This document shows positions 7,852 through 17,238 of a stretch of 64,000 bases of DNA, piece by piece (the stretch's first letter is position 1; the number at the start of each line of letters is the position of its first letter). Source of the stretch: Lachnospiraceae bacterium (GTDB taxonomy: Bacteria > Bacillota > Clostridia > Lachnospirales > Lachnospiraceae); NCBI GenBank assembly GCA_017938315.1, contig JAGBBV010000020.1, forward strand, positions 124,001 to 188,000, read 5' to 3'. A program made the translations under genes and the position numbers. The notes under the pieces are model-generated. The model ran no database searches. It was not told the origin of the DNA and saw only the letters and a program-made list of their open reading frames with translations.

Positions 7852-9729
7852 ATGAGAAAATTAGCTCTGAGTGATGAAATACTAATGCAGGTAGAAAAAC
7901 CTGCCCGCTATATCGGAAATGAAGTTAATGCTGTAATGAAGGATAAAAACAAGATAAAGGTTCGTTTTGCAATGTGCTTTCCCGATGTATATGAAATTGG
8001 CATGTCTCACCTTGGCATTCAGATTATTTATGATATGCTGAACCGTTTTGACGACGTGTGGTGTGAGAGAGTCTATTCACCATGGACAGACTTGGATGCT
8101 GTCATGCGTAGGGAAAACATCAAATTATTTGCACTGGAATCTCAAGATGCGATTCAAAATTTTGATTTTTTAGGAATCACTTTGCAGTATGAGATGTGTT
8201 ATACCAATATTCTTCAGGTCCTTGATTTATCAGGAATTCCATTTTTATCCAAAGACAGAACAGAAGCGGATCCCATTGTAATTGGTGGTGGTCCCTGTAC
8301 TTATAATCCGGAACCCATCTGTGATTTCTTTGATTTGTTTTATATTGGCGAAGGAGAAACGCAGTACAGAACACTTATTGATTTATATGAAAAATACAAA
8401 GATGAACAGAAAAGCCGTGCATGGTTTTTAGAAAATGCCGCTAAAATTCCGGGGATTTATGTTCCGTCTTTATATGAAGTTTCTTATCATGAAGATGGCA
8501 CCATAAAAGAACGCAAAGCTCTTGCTCCTAATATTCCGGATGTGATTGTCAAAGAAATGGTAACCGATGTCTCCGATACGTATTACCCCATGAAACCTGT
8601 GGTTCCCTTTATCAAAGTAACACAGGACCGTGTAGTCCTTGAAATTCAGCGTGGTTGTATCAGAGGATGCCGGTTTTGTCAGGCAGGACAGTTATATCGG
8701 CCGGTAAGGGAACGTGATGTGGATGTACTGAAAGAGTATGCCGTAAAGATGCTGGAAAATACCGGACATGAAGAAATTTCTTTAAGTTCTTTAAGTTCCA
8801 GTGATTATTCAAAATTACCGGAATTGATTGACTTTTTAATTGAAGAGTGTAACAAGCGAAAAATTAACATATCACTGCCTTCGCTTCGCATAGATGCATT
8901 CTCACTGGATGTTATGAATAAGGTACAGGATGTTAAAAAGAGCAGTCTTACTTTTGCACCGGAAGCAGGTAGTCAGAGACTTCGTAACGTAATTAATAAA
9001 GGACTTACCGAAGAAGTGATTTTAAATGGTGCAAAACTTGCCTTTGAAGGTGGCTGGACAAGGGTAAAATTATATTTTATGTTAGGTTTACCCTTTGAAA
9101 CAGAAGAAGATATCAAAGGAATCGGTGATTTATCAAACAAAATTGCTGCAGTCTTTTACGAAACTGTTCCTAAAGAAAAGCGAAACGGAAGAGTACAGAT
9201 TGTTGCAAGTACATCCTTCTTTATTCCCAAGCCTTTTACTCCTTTTCAATGGGCACCCCAGTGTCGCAAAGAAGAATTCCTTGATAAGGCTTATTTAACC
9301 CGCAAATCGATTACGGAGCAGCTAAATCAAAAGAGCATCAAATATAACTGGCATGAGGCCGATGTAAGCGTTTTAGAAGGTATTATGGCGCGTGGTGACC
9401 GGAAGATCAATCAGGTTATTTTAAAAGCCTATGAAATGGGTTGTGTTTATGATGCATGGAGTGAATATTATAAAAATGATGTATGGATGCAGGCCTTTGA
9501 AGCATGTGAGGTTGATCCTGATTTTTATACGGTAAGAGAACGCCATGATGATGAAATTTTTCCTTGGGACTTCTTAGATTGCGGTGTCACAAAGGAATTC
9601 CTTCTTCGCGAATGGAAAAAAGCACAGCAGGAAACCGTTACTCCCAATTGCCGCATGCAGTGCCAGGGCTGTGGCGCATCCCGTTTCGGTACCGGTGTAT
9701 GCTTTGAAGAAAAGGAGGGCTTGTCATGA
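7852..9729 (+). CDS. TIGR03960-type radical SAM protein with B12-binding-like domain
   Basis: This 625-residue protein belongs to the radical SAM family (TIGR03960) that is always found beside a TIGR03936/DUF2344 protein; the reaction is not known, although the gene neighbourhood points to RNA or ribosome-related work. An N-terminal domain resembling the cobalamin-binding fold (FAMCFPDVYEIGMSHLG) precedes the SAM core with the 4Fe-4S site CIRGCRFCQAG. A second cysteine cluster CRMQCQGCGASRFGTGVC closes the protein. ATG 7852 is preferred because AAAAGGA (7837-7843) is 8 bases upstream and the product then begins MRKLALSDEIL as in relatives. The ATG at 7834 has only a crowded site. The stop overlaps the next start (ATGA). 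Confidence 0.85.
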   Translation: MRKLALSDEILMQVEKPARYIGNEVNAVMKDKNKIKVRFAMCFPDVYEIGMSHLGIQIIYDMLNRFDDVWCERVYSPWTDLDAVMRRENIKLFALESQDAIQNFDFLGITLQYEMCYTNILQVLDLSGIPFLSKDRTEADPIVIGGGPCTYNPEPICDFFDLFYIGEGETQYRTLIDLYEKYKDEQKSRAWFLENAAKIPGIYVPSLYEVSYHEDGTIKERKALAPNIPDVIVKEMVTDVSDTYYPMKPVVPFIKVTQDRVVLEIQRGCIRGCRFCQAGQLYRPVRERDVDVLKEYAVKMLENTGHEEISLSSLSSSDYSKLPELIDFLIEECNKRKINISLPSLRIDAFSLDVMNKVQDVKKSSLTFAPEAGSQRLRNVINKGLTEEVILNGAKLAFEGGWTRVKLYFMLGLPFETEEDIKGIGDLSNKIAAVFYETVPKEKRNGRVQIVASTSFFIPKPFTPFQWAPQCRKEEFLDKAYLTRKSITEQLNQKSIKYNWHEADVSVLEGIMARGDRKINQVILKAYEMGCVYDAWSEYYKNDVWMQAFEACEVDPDFYTVRERHDDEIFPWDFLDCGVTKEFLLREWKKAQQETVTPNCRMQCQGCGASRFGTGVCFEEKEGLS

Positions 9730-10403
9730 AAGTAAGAATTAAATTTTCCAAAGAAGGTCCTGTTAAATTCATTGGGCATCTGGATGTTATGCGTTATTTT
9801 CAAAAAGCAATCCGCCGTGCCGATATAGATATCGCCTACTCAACAGGTTTTAGCCCGCATCAGATTATGTCCTTTGCTTCACCTTTATCCGTAGGACACG
9901 AAAGCAGTGGCGAATATTTTGATATTGAACTAAATTCCATTACAGATACTGAAGATATCAAAAACCGTTTGAATGCAGTTATGACAGAGGGCATTAAAAT
10001 ATTAAAAGTAGCTGTTTTGGATGAGGGCGAGGGGAATGCCATGGCAAGTGTTGCCGCAGCAGATTATCTTGTCCGTTTTAGTGATAAAATACTTCTTCCC
10101 GATGACTGGAAAGAAAAATTATCCGCTTATTATGAACAGGAACATATTCCTGTTATGAAACAAACTAAGAAAAGCGAAAAGGAAATAGACTTAAAAGAAG
10201 GTATTTATAAACTACAGATACGTGATGACGGTATTTTTATGCAATTAGATGCCGGAAGCGGAAGTAATGTAAAACCGGGATTTGTTTTAGAACATTTTTT
10301 TAGTACAATTGATGTCCAGTTGCCAGAATTTCCCTTCCGTGTCCGCAGACTGGAAACCTACAGAAGAACTAAAAAGGGAAAATTAATGCCATTAATTTCC
10401 TGA
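9726..10403 (+). CDS. TIGR03936 / DUF2344 protein, partner of the radical SAM protein
   Basis: The 225-residue product starts with the family signature KVRIKFSKEGPVKFIGHLDVMRYFQKAIRRA and continues with STGFSPHQIMSFASPLSVG. This family is encoded next to, or fused to, TIGR03960 radical SAM proteins. Its function is unassigned. The start codon overlaps the upstream stop by four bases with GGAGG upstream, which implies translational coupling and probably a complex of the two products. The RNase E/G gene follows after about 34 bases. Confidence 0.85.
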   Translation: MKVRIKFSKEGPVKFIGHLDVMRYFQKAIRRADIDIAYSTGFSPHQIMSFASPLSVGHESSGEYFDIELNSITDTEDIKNRLNAVMTEGIKILKVAVLDEGEGNAMASVAAADYLVRFSDKILLPDDWKEKLSAYYEQEHIPVMKQTKKSEKEIDLKEGIYKLQIRDDGIFMQLDAGSGSNVKPGFVLEHFFSTIDVQLPEFPFRVRRLETYRRTKKGKLMPLIS

Positions 10404-10437
10404 TTCATATACATTGGAAAGAAGAGTAACTGATTTT

Positions 10438-11643
10438 ATGAGTAAAATTATCATCACAAAACAAAATAGCAAATTGTTACTTTCCTTATTCAAGGATAAC
10501 AAACCCTTTTTATTTCAAACAGCTGTTTTACCGGGAGATAACAGTCTTTTAGGAAATATATATCTTGCAAAAGTCAAAGATGTAGTACCTGCCATTTCCG
10601 GTGCTTTTCTTTCCGTTTCTGTCGAGCAAACAGTGTATCTACCTCTCTCGGATTGCGATAATCTGCTAATTGCAAACAGAAAACTAGAAGAAGCTGACAG
10701 TTTAAAACAGGACGACGAAATAGTTATTCAAATATCCAAAGAGGCTTTAAAAACAAAGCAGCCAACAGCCACCACAAAACTGTCCCTTACCGGCCAATAC
10801 TGTGTATGTGAATACTTTGGACATGGATTACATTTCTCAAAAAAAATCAGTCCGGAAAAGAAACAAATGATAAAGGAAGCTATCTGTGATTGTAATATAC
10901 CTGACAGAAAACATTTTTCCTTTACAGTCCGCACCAATGCCGGAAATCTTACAGATTTATCACCTCTCATTGAGGAAATGGAATCATTTATCCATGTTTT
11001 TAATCAAATTACCGAAAATTATAAACACAGGACATGTTATAGTTGTTTGTACAAGCCGGAGGATGAAATTATATCGCTTCTCAAAAACATTCCCCTTACT
11101 GCATATGATGAAATTATAACAGATGATGCAAATGTATATTCCCTTTTGACAAATAATGCAAACCATCATTTTCATGCCATCAATAAAAACATCCGTTTTT
11201 ATCAGGACGAAATGCTTTCTCTTTCCAAATTATACAGTATTGAAAGCCATTTAAAAGAGGCTTTAGGCAAAAAAGTATGGCTCCCCTGCGGCGGGTATCT
11301 TATTATTGAACCTACTGAAGCAATGGTAGTAATAGATGTCAATTCCGGCAAAGCAGAAATCTCATCGAAACATAAAAATGATTTAAAAGAAAATTATATC
11401 TTAAATATAAATATAGAGGCGGCTAAAGAAGTCGCCAGACAACTCCGTTTACGTAATTATTCCGGTATGATTATGGTTGATTTTATTAATATGTCTTCCG
11501 ATGAAAATAAACAAAAATTATTGTCTATACTTGACACTTACTTAAAAGAAGACACAGTCAAAACACGACTTGTAGATATGACAGCCCTTGGTATTGTTGA
11601 AATCACCAGAAAAAAAGTAAACAAACCACTTGACATAACATAG
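10438..11643 (+). CDS. Ribonuclease E/G family protein, short form without Zn-link
   Basis: RNase E/G enzymes are single-strand endonucleases that process rRNA and mRNA. The 401-residue protein has the N-terminal S1-like region (LGNIYLAKVKDVVPAISGAFLSV) and the DNase I-like catalytic subdomain with both magnesium-binding Asp residues, MVVIDVNSGKAE (D about 300) and MIMVDFINMSS (D about 348). It stops directly after LGIVEITRKKVNKPL. In E. coli RNase E and G that segment is followed by the CPxC zinc-link that joins protomers, and no such motif is present here. I use ATG 10438; an upstream in-frame TTG (10414) precedes the best ribosome-binding sequence. The order radical SAM, DUF2344, RNase E/G, rplU is common in Clostridia. 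Confidence 0.85.
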   Translation: MSKIIITKQNSKLLLSLFKDNKPFLFQTAVLPGDNSLLGNIYLAKVKDVVPAISGAFLSVSVEQTVYLPLSDCDNLLIANRKLEEADSLKQDDEIVIQISKEALKTKQPTATTKLSLTGQYCVCEYFGHGLHFSKKISPEKKQMIKEAICDCNIPDRKHFSFTVRTNAGNLTDLSPLIEEMESFIHVFNQITENYKHRTCYSCLYKPEDEIISLLKNIPLTAYDEIITDDANVYSLLTNNANHHFHAINKNIRFYQDEMLSLSKLYSIESHLKEALGKKVWLPCGGYLIIEPTEAMVVIDVNSGKAEISSKHKNDLKENYILNINIEAAKEVARQLRLRNYSGMIMVDFINMSSDENKQKLLSILDTYLKEDTVKTRLVDMTALGIVEITRKKVNKPLDIT

Positions 11644-11658
11644 CTTAAATGTTATATT
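11630..11658 (+). promoter_or_regulatory. Predicted sigma-A promoter of the rplU operon
   Basis: TTGACA (11630-11635) and TATATT (11653-11658) are 17 bases apart. The -35 element overlaps the last codons of the RNase E/G gene. The predicted start, near 11665, coincides with the beginning of the structured L21 leader. Confidence 0.75.
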
Positions 11659-11662
11659 TTAT

Positions 11663-11752
11663 GAGTATGCCGCATAACGAGGTCGAAGTGCGTTCAAAAA
11701 CGCCACCGTAATTAGCGAGTAAAATCAGTTTTGGCTGGTTAGAAGGAGGTGC
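11663..11752 (+). ncRNA. Ribosomal protein L21 leader (autoregulatory mRNA leader)
   Basis: The segment between the promoter and rplU carries sequence I recognise from the Firmicute L21 leader family, including CCGCATAACGAGGTCGAAGTGCG and CGCCACCG. A stem forms between GTGCGTTC and the downstream ACGCCAC region, and the ribosome-binding site GAAGGAGGTG closes the leader. These leaders are thought to bind excess L21 and reduce expression of the operon. I rely on sequence recognition, not on a covariance search. Confidence 0.7.
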
Positions 11753-11756
11753 CCAT

Positions 11757-12062
11757 ATGTACGCAATTATTGCAACAGGTGGAAAGCAGTACAAAGTTTC
11801 CGAAGGTGATGTAATCAAAGTTGAAAAGCTTAACGCAGAACCCGGAGATACTGTGACATTTGATCAGGTTGTCGCTATCAGCGATAAAGAACTGAAAGTT
11901 GCCGGTGATGTAGCTAGTGCTAACGTAACAGCAACAGTTATGGAACAGGGTAAGTACCGTAAAGTTATCGTTTACAAGTACAAGAGAAAATCCGGTTACC
12001 ATAAGAAAAATGGTCATAGACAAGCATACACACAGGTTAAGATTGAAAAAATTAACGCTTAG
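11757..12062 (+). CDS. rplU: 50S ribosomal protein L21
   Basis: The 101-residue protein matches bL21 along its whole length: YAIIATGGKQYKVSEGD at the start, VIVYKYKRKSGYHKKNGHRQ, and QVKIEKI at the end. It binds 23S rRNA domain I. AAGGAGGTG provides a strong start at ATG 11757. It leads the rplU-prp-rpmA operon, and its expression is probably controlled by the L21 leader immediately upstream. Confidence 0.97.
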   Translation: MYAIIATGGKQYKVSEGDVIKVEKLNAEPGDTVTFDQVVAISDKELKVAGDVASANVTATVMEQGKYRKVIVYKYKRKSGYHKKNGHRQAYTQVKIEKINA

Positions 12063-12079
12063 TATGTAGGAAACAGGTT

Positions 12080-12409
12080 ATGACAACCATTACATTTTAT
12101 AAATCCAAAGAAGGAACCTATAAAAGATTTACTTGTACAGGTCATGCCGGCTATGGCAAATACGGACAGGACATTGTATGTGCATCCGTTTCCTGTCTGG
12201 TAATAAATACCATTAATTCTCTGGATGAATTAACCGGCGAGAAAATGGATATTACTACAGATGAAAAAGAAGGTTTCATAGACTGTAAGTTTATAAATCC
12301 CCTTTCATCAGGAAGTAAGCTTTTAATGGATTCCATGATTCTTGGATTATCAGGTATCGTAAGTGATTACGGTAAAAAGTATTTGGAACTAAAATTCAAG
12401 GAGGTGTAA
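12080..12409 (+). CDS. prp: Ribosomal-processing cysteine protease Prp
   Basis: Prp (YsxB) removes the N-terminal extension of ribosomal protein L27 in Firmicutes and related groups. The 109-residue protein shows the catalytic pair as His in TGHAGYG (residue 22) and Cys in IVCASVSCLV (residue 34), plus NTINSLDELTG. The position between rplU and rpmA is diagnostic. L27 encoded next carries the extension that Prp cuts. Gaps to the neighbours are 17 and 3 bases. Confidence 0.93.
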   Translation: MTTITFYKSKEGTYKRFTCTGHAGYGKYGQDIVCASVSCLVINTINSLDELTGEKMDITTDEKEGFIDCKFINPLSSGSKLLMDSMILGLSGIVSDYGKKYLELKFKEV

Positions 12410-12412
12410 ACC

Positions 12413-12697
12413 ATGTTAAAGATGAACCTTCAATTTTTCGCTCACAAAAAGGGTGTTGGTTCTACCAAAAACGGTAGAGATTCCGAGTCCAAAAGATTAG
12501 GTGCGAAAAGAGCTGACGGACAATTCGTAAAAGCAGGAAATATTTTATACAGACAGCGTGGAACAAAGATTCATCCCGGCGTTAATGTAGGTCGTGGTGG
12601 TGATGATACATTGTTCGCATTAGTTGACGGTGTACTTAAATTCGAAAGAAAAGGAAGAGATAAAAAACAAGCTTCCGTATATCCTGTAGAAAAATAG
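12413..12697 (+). CDS. rpmA: 50S ribosomal protein L27 with Prp-cleaved N-terminal extension
   Basis: The 94-residue protein begins [17 protein letters not shown]. In Firmicutes the extension ending LQFF is removed by Prp, so that mature L27 starts at AHKKGVGS and its tail reaches the peptidyl-transferase centre. The rest ([46 protein letters not shown]) is typical bL27. GGAGGTG is correctly spaced from ATG 12413. A strong terminator follows 11 bases after the stop. Confidence 0.97.
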   Translation: MLKMNLQFFAHKKGVGSTKNGRDSESKRLGAKRADGQFVKAGNILYRQRGTKIHPGVNVGRGGDDTLFALVDGVLKFERKGRDKKQASVYPVEK

Positions 12698-12708
12698 TAC
12701 GATGAATC

Positions 12709-12745
12709 GGGCTTCAAACATGATGATTGTTTGGAGCCCTTTTTT
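12709..12745 (+). terminator. Rho-independent terminator after rpmA
   Basis: A 12-bp stem (12709-12720 with 12728-12739, one mismatch or G-U pair) with a 7-base loop is followed by six T residues. It lies between rpmA and obgE, so obgE transcription needs read-through or a promoter within this region. Confidence 0.88.
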
Positions 12746-12747
12746 AG

Positions 12748-14076
<1,329 letters not shown>

Positions 14077-14128
14077 AAGAGAGCACTTTGCGGATCAATC
14101 ATCCGCAAGAAAGGCATGGTATTTAAGA

Positions 14129-14419
14129 ATGACTAGTAAGCAACGCGCATATTTAAAAGGACTGGCAATGAACATTGATCCGATTTTTCAGATTGGGAAA
14201 TCCGGACTTACCCCGGAGGTGACGGAAGCAGTAAGCGAAGCCTTTAATACCAGAGAGTTAATCAAACTTGCTGTATTAAAGAATTGTATGGAAGATCCCC
14301 GTGAAATTGCAGCCGCCATCGGAGAACGAACACATTCACAGGTAGTTCAGGTAATTGGAAAAAAAATAGTCTTATATAAAGAAAATAAAGACCATAAAAA
14401 AATTAATCTTCCGTTATAA
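14129..14419 (+). CDS. yhbY: YhbY family RNA-binding protein (CRM domain)
   Basis: The 96-residue protein is a single CRM domain: TSKQRAYLKGLAMNIDPIFQIGKSGLTPEV, NTRELIKLAVLKN and ERTHSQVVQVIGKKIVLYKEN. Such proteins associate with pre-50S particles. The frame stays open upstream into obgE, but ATG 14129 gives the standard family N-terminus and lies beyond the obgE stop. The ribosome-binding site is weak (AGAAAGG about 14 bases away), so the gene may rely on translation of obgE. nadD follows. Confidence 0.88.
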   Translation: MTSKQRAYLKGLAMNIDPIFQIGKSGLTPEVTEAVSEAFNTRELIKLAVLKNCMEDPREIAAAIGERTHSQVVQVIGKKIVLYKENKDHKKINLPL

Positions 14420-14448
14420 CAAAGCCAAAAGACAGGATAGGTGCAGGT

Positions 14449-15066
14449 GTGGAAAATAAAAAGAAAAAAATAGGAATTATGGGTGGTACATTTAATCCCA
14501 TTCACTACGGACATTTACTTGTTGCCGAAGATGCCCGTACTTATTGCAATCTTGATGAAATCATTTTTATCCCAAGTGGTAATTCTTACATGAAAGATAC
14601 AAGTGAAATTATTGACGGCAAAAAGCGATATGAAATGGTTTCTCTTGCCATCGCGGGAAACACAGCTTTTTCTATTTCTGATATGGAAATCAAAAGAAAC
14701 GGTCACACCTATACCTATGAAACCTTAGAAGAATTAAACAAAATATATCCTGACACCGATTTTTATTTCATTTTAGGGGCTGACAATTTATTTACAATTG
14801 AAAAATGGAAATATGCTGACAAAATTATGCAAAACTGTACATTAATTGTTGCTTCCAGGGATGAAAAAGATAAACAAGATTTAACGCAAAAAGCAAATAG
14901 CCTATTCAAATCCTTTCATGCTACGATTGAAATTTTACCAGAAAGAAAGATTGATTTGTCGTCAACTGAAATCCGAAAAAAAATACGGGAAAATAAACCT
15001 GTCATATACATGACACCACAAAGTGTAATATCATATATTAATAAGAACGCTTTATATCATTCTTAA
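14449..15066 (+). CDS. nadD: Nicotinate-nucleotide adenylyltransferase NadD
   Basis: NadD transfers AMP from ATP to nicotinate mononucleotide in NAD synthesis. The 205-residue protein has the nucleotidyltransferase motif GGTFNPIHYGHLLVAEDA (HxGH-type) near residue 12 and the C-terminal LSSTEIRKKIREN (ISSTxIR-type). The start is GTG 14449 with AGGATAGG upstream; no ATG lies near the right place. Neighbours yhbY and yqeK are the usual ones. Confidence 0.94.
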   Translation: MENKKKKIGIMGGTFNPIHYGHLLVAEDARTYCNLDEIIFIPSGNSYMKDTSEIIDGKKRYEMVSLAIAGNTAFSISDMEIKRNGHTYTYETLEELNKIYPDTDFYFILGADNLFTIEKWKYADKIMQNCTLIVASRDEKDKQDLTQKANSLFKSFHATIEILPERKIDLSSTEIRKKIRENKPVIYMTPQSVISYINKNALYHS

Positions 15067-15099
15067 TTTTCCGTCAAAAAGCAACTGATAGGAGCACAT

Positions 15100-15678
15100 A
15101 TGAAAACTGCAGACCTTAAAAAAATCAGAAAATATATGGAAAAAAATCTGGATTATAAACGTTTCGAGCATACATTAGGTGTAGCATATACGGCATCTGC
15201 TCTGGCAATGTGTCATGATGAAGACATTAGCAAAGCTCAAATTGCCGGTTTATTACATGACTGTGCAAAATGTCTGCCTGATGAAAAGAAAATAAATATA
15301 TGTGAAAAGCATAATATCCAAATAAATGATATTGAAAGGAATAATCCCTTTCTTTTACACGCAAAAGCCGGCAGTTATATTGCCATGGAGAAATTCGGCA
15401 TCCATGACAGAGATATTATTAATGCCATTTTAAATCACACAACCGGCCGCCCCGGTATGTCAAAACTCGAAAAAATTATATATATCGCTGATTATATTGA
15501 GCCCGGAAGAAAACAGGCTCCTAATTTATCTTGCATACGCAAATTAGCATTTAAGGACCTTGATCAGGCTTTGTTAAAAATATTGGAAGATACATTATTG
15601 TATTTACAGGAAACAGCTTCACAAATGGATCCTATGACACAAAAAACATATGATTTTTACAAGGAGACTATACTATGA
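15100..15678 (+). CDS. yqeK: HD domain hydrolase YqeK (Ap4A hydrolase)
   Basis: YqeK proteins are iron-dependent HD hydrolases that split diadenosine tetraphosphate symmetrically to ADP. The 192-residue protein shows the HD-domain ligands FEHTLGVAYTASALA, AGLLHDCAKCL, LLHAKAGSYIA and LNHTTGRPGMS, followed by the conserved IIYIADYIEPGR. TAGGAGC precedes ATG 15100. Its last codons overlap the rsfS start by four bases, as in many Firmicutes. Confidence 0.92.
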   Translation: MKTADLKKIRKYMEKNLDYKRFEHTLGVAYTASALAMCHDEDISKAQIAGLLHDCAKCLPDEKKINICEKHNIQINDIERNNPFLLHAKAGSYIAMEKFGIHDRDIINAILNHTTGRPGMSKLEKIIYIADYIEPGRKQAPNLSCIRKLAFKDLDQALLKILEDTLLYLQETASQMDPMTQKTYDFYKETIL

Positions 15679-16034
15679 ATGAAATTGAAATAAAAAAAAT
15701 GGTAAAACTTGCTATAGAAGCTTTGGAAGATAAAAAAGCAGAAGAGATTTGTGTAATTGACATCAGTGAAGTATCTGTTTTGGCAGACTATTTTATTATT
15801 GCAGGCGGAAGTAACACCAGCCAAATCCAAGCAATGTCCGATGTAGTAGATGAAAAACTGGGAAAAGCCGGTTATCCATTAAAGCAAATAGAAGGTTATC
15901 AAAATGCAAATTGGGTTCTTTTAGATTTTGGTGATATCATTGTACATGTTTTTGACAAGGAGAATCGTTTGTTTTATGACCTGGAGAGAATTTGGAGTGA
16001 TGGTAAAAAAATTGATATTTCTGAATTCAAATAA
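15675..16034 (+). CDS. rsfS: Ribosome silencing factor RsfS
   Basis: RsfS binds L14 on the 50S subunit and prevents subunit joining when nutrients are scarce. The 119-residue protein has the family landmarks DISEVSVLADYFIIAGG, TSQIQAMSDVVDE and NWVLLDFGDIIVHVFDKENRLFYDLERIW. It overlaps yqeK by ATGA, with AAGGAG inside yqeK, and ends the cluster at a terminator. Confidence 0.95.
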   Translation: MNEIEIKKMVKLAIEALEDKKAEEICVIDISEVSVLADYFIIAGGSNTSQIQAMSDVVDEKLGKAGYPLKQIEGYQNANWVLLDFGDIIVHVFDKENRLFYDLERIWSDGKKIDISEFK

Positions 16035-16038
16035 AAGT

Positions 16039-16076
16039 AAGACGCATTTCTATATTAGAGATGCGTCTTCTTTTTT
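16039..16076 (+). terminator. Rho-independent terminator after rsfS
   Basis: AAGACGCAT (16039-16047) pairs with ATGCGTCTT (16061-16069), extended inward, and is followed by CTTTTTT. The A-rich 5' side could also allow some termination of the minus-strand gene that ends at 16082. Confidence 0.85.
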
Positions 16077-16081
16077 ACACT

Positions 16082-16300
16082 TTATTCCTGTCTGTCGGCA
16101 TGTCTGTCAAGATACATATAGAAAGTAATTAAATATAATCCGCTAAGACCTACCAGTGAGTAGACAATTCTTGAAATCAGTGACATATCACCGAATATAA
16201 GTGCAACTAAATCAAGAGAAAATAATCCAATTAATCCCCAGTTTATAGCACCGATAATCGTAAGTGTAAGTGCGGTACAATCCAGAAATTTATTATTCAT
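16082..16300 (-). CDS. DUF378 family small membrane protein
   Basis: The 72-residue protein fits DUF378 (YuzA-like): two hydrophobic helices with the conserved INWGLIGLF and FGDMSLISRIVYSLVGLSGLY. The function is unknown. GAGGAGG precedes ATG 16300. It stands alone between the rsfS and lexA transcripts, converging with rsfS. Confidence 0.85.
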   Translation of the reverse strand: MNNKFLDCTALTLTIIGAINWGLIGLFSLDLVALIFGDMSLISRIVYSLVGLSGLYLITFYMYLDRHADRQE

Positions 16301-16374
16301 TTTGTTACCTCCTCAAACAATATCATTACTATTGTCACGCATATATTTTTACCGTTATTTTTTAAAATATTCAT

Positions 16375-16415
16375 AAAAAATAACCCTTAAATCCAAATTC
16401 AGGAAGTAAGGGTTA
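16375..16415 (-). terminator. Rho-independent terminator after lexA
   Basis: On the minus strand a 9-bp stem (16407-16415 with 16381-16389) is followed by six U residues (16375-16380). It lies 19 bases past the lexA stop codon. Confidence 0.7.
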
Positions 16416-16433
16416 AATTTTTAAAAAATAAAA

Positions 16434-17051
16434 TTAGTGAAAAACTCTAAAAACGCCGAACACTTTACCAATTATCTGACAATCATCTACTATAATCGGA
16501 TCCATATCATCGTTTTCCGGCTGAAGACGAATATGTCCATCTTCTTTATAAAAAGTTTTAACAGTAGCCGAGTCATCTATTAATGCCACAATGATTTCAC
16601 CATTTCTGGCAGTGTTACAGGAATTAACAAAAATCTGATCCCCGCTAAAAATTCCTGCATTAATCATAGAATCGCCTTTTACATTCAAAATAAAAGATTC
16701 ACCACGGGGAACAAATTCTGCCGGAACAGGAAAGTAACTGTCAATGTTTTCTTCAGCAAGAATCGGCTGTCCTGCAGCAACCTGACCAACTACCGGAAGA
16801 CTAACCATTTCCGTACGTACCATTTGAAAACTATCATCACAAATTTCAATTGCTCTGGGTTTTGTAGGGTCACGTCTTATATAACCATTTTTTTCTAACG
16901 TTTCAAGATGGGAGTGAACAGAGGATGTTGATTTCAAATTTACAGCTTCACAAATTTCTCTTACAGCCGGCGGATATCCTCTTTTTAATATTTCCTCTTT
17001 TATATAATCTAATATTTCCTGCTGTTTTGTTGTTATTTTACCATATGCCAT
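16434..17051 (-). CDS. lexA: SOS repressor LexA
   Basis: LexA represses DNA-damage genes and is inactivated by RecA-stimulated self-cleavage. The 205-residue protein has an N-terminal winged helix ([33 protein letters not shown]) and a C-terminal S24 peptidase domain. The cleavage site Ala93-Gly94 ([10 protein letters not shown]), the catalytic Ser128 (KGDSMINAG) and Lys165 (DSATVKTFY) are all visible. GGAGGC precedes the ATG. It is divergent from the YneA-like gene at 17239, and the shared region holds LexA-box-like sequences, so autoregulation is expected. Confidence 0.96.
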   Translation of the reverse strand: MAYGKITTKQQEILDYIKEEILKRGYPPAVREICEAVNLKSTSSVHSHLETLEKNGYIRRDPTKPRAIEICDDSFQMVRTEMVSLPVVGQVAAGQPILAEENIDSYFPVPAEFVPRGESFILNVKGDSMINAGIFSGDQIFVNSCNTARNGEIIVALIDDSATVKTFYKEDGHIRLQPENDDMDPIIVDDCQIIGKVFGVFRVFH

Positions 17052-17083
17052 AAAATAGCCTCCATTCAGTATTATTTAAATAA

Positions 17084-17112
17084 AGTATAACATACCTTTT
17101 CTGCAAAAGCAA
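17084..17112 (-). promoter_or_regulatory. Predicted lexA promoter
   Basis: On the minus strand TTGCTT (17107-17112) and TATACT (17084-17089) are separated by 17 bases. A LexA-box-like site (17123-17136) lies just upstream of the -35 element. Confidence 0.6.
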
Positions 17113-17122
17113 ACATATATTC

Positions 17123-17136
17123 CAAATATTTGTTCG
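17123..17136. promoter_or_regulatory. LexA box-like site 1
   Basis: CAAATATTTGTTCG matches the Firmicute LexA consensus CGAACATATGTTCG at 11 of 14 positions, with a perfect right half. Confidence 0.5.
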
Positions 17137-17155
17137 ATTATTTTGTTAAAATCTA

Positions 17156-17184
17156 TTGACATGGGAATGTTTGTTCGGTATAAT
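17156..17184 (+). promoter_or_regulatory. Predicted promoter of the YneA-like gene
   Basis: TTGACA (17156-17161) and TATAAT (17179-17184), both perfect consensus, are exactly 17 bases apart. Such a strong promoter fits a gene that is kept off by a repressor. A LexA half-site (TGTTCG, 17172-17177) lies in the spacer. Confidence 0.88.
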
Positions 17185-17193
17185 TCGATATAT

Positions 17194-17220
17194 AGAACAG
17201 TTGTTCGCAACATTTGTTCT
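17194..17220. promoter_or_regulatory. Two adjacent LexA box-like sites at the yneA-like transcription start
   Basis: AGAACAGTTGTTCG (17194-17207) has the GAAC-N4-GTTC core of the Firmicute LexA box. GCAACATTTGTTCT (17207-17220) is a second, weaker copy with the arms CAAC and GTTC. Together they cover about +1 to +28 of the predicted transcript. Confidence 0.7.
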
Positions 17221-17238
17221 GTTTGAGAGGAGTATCAT

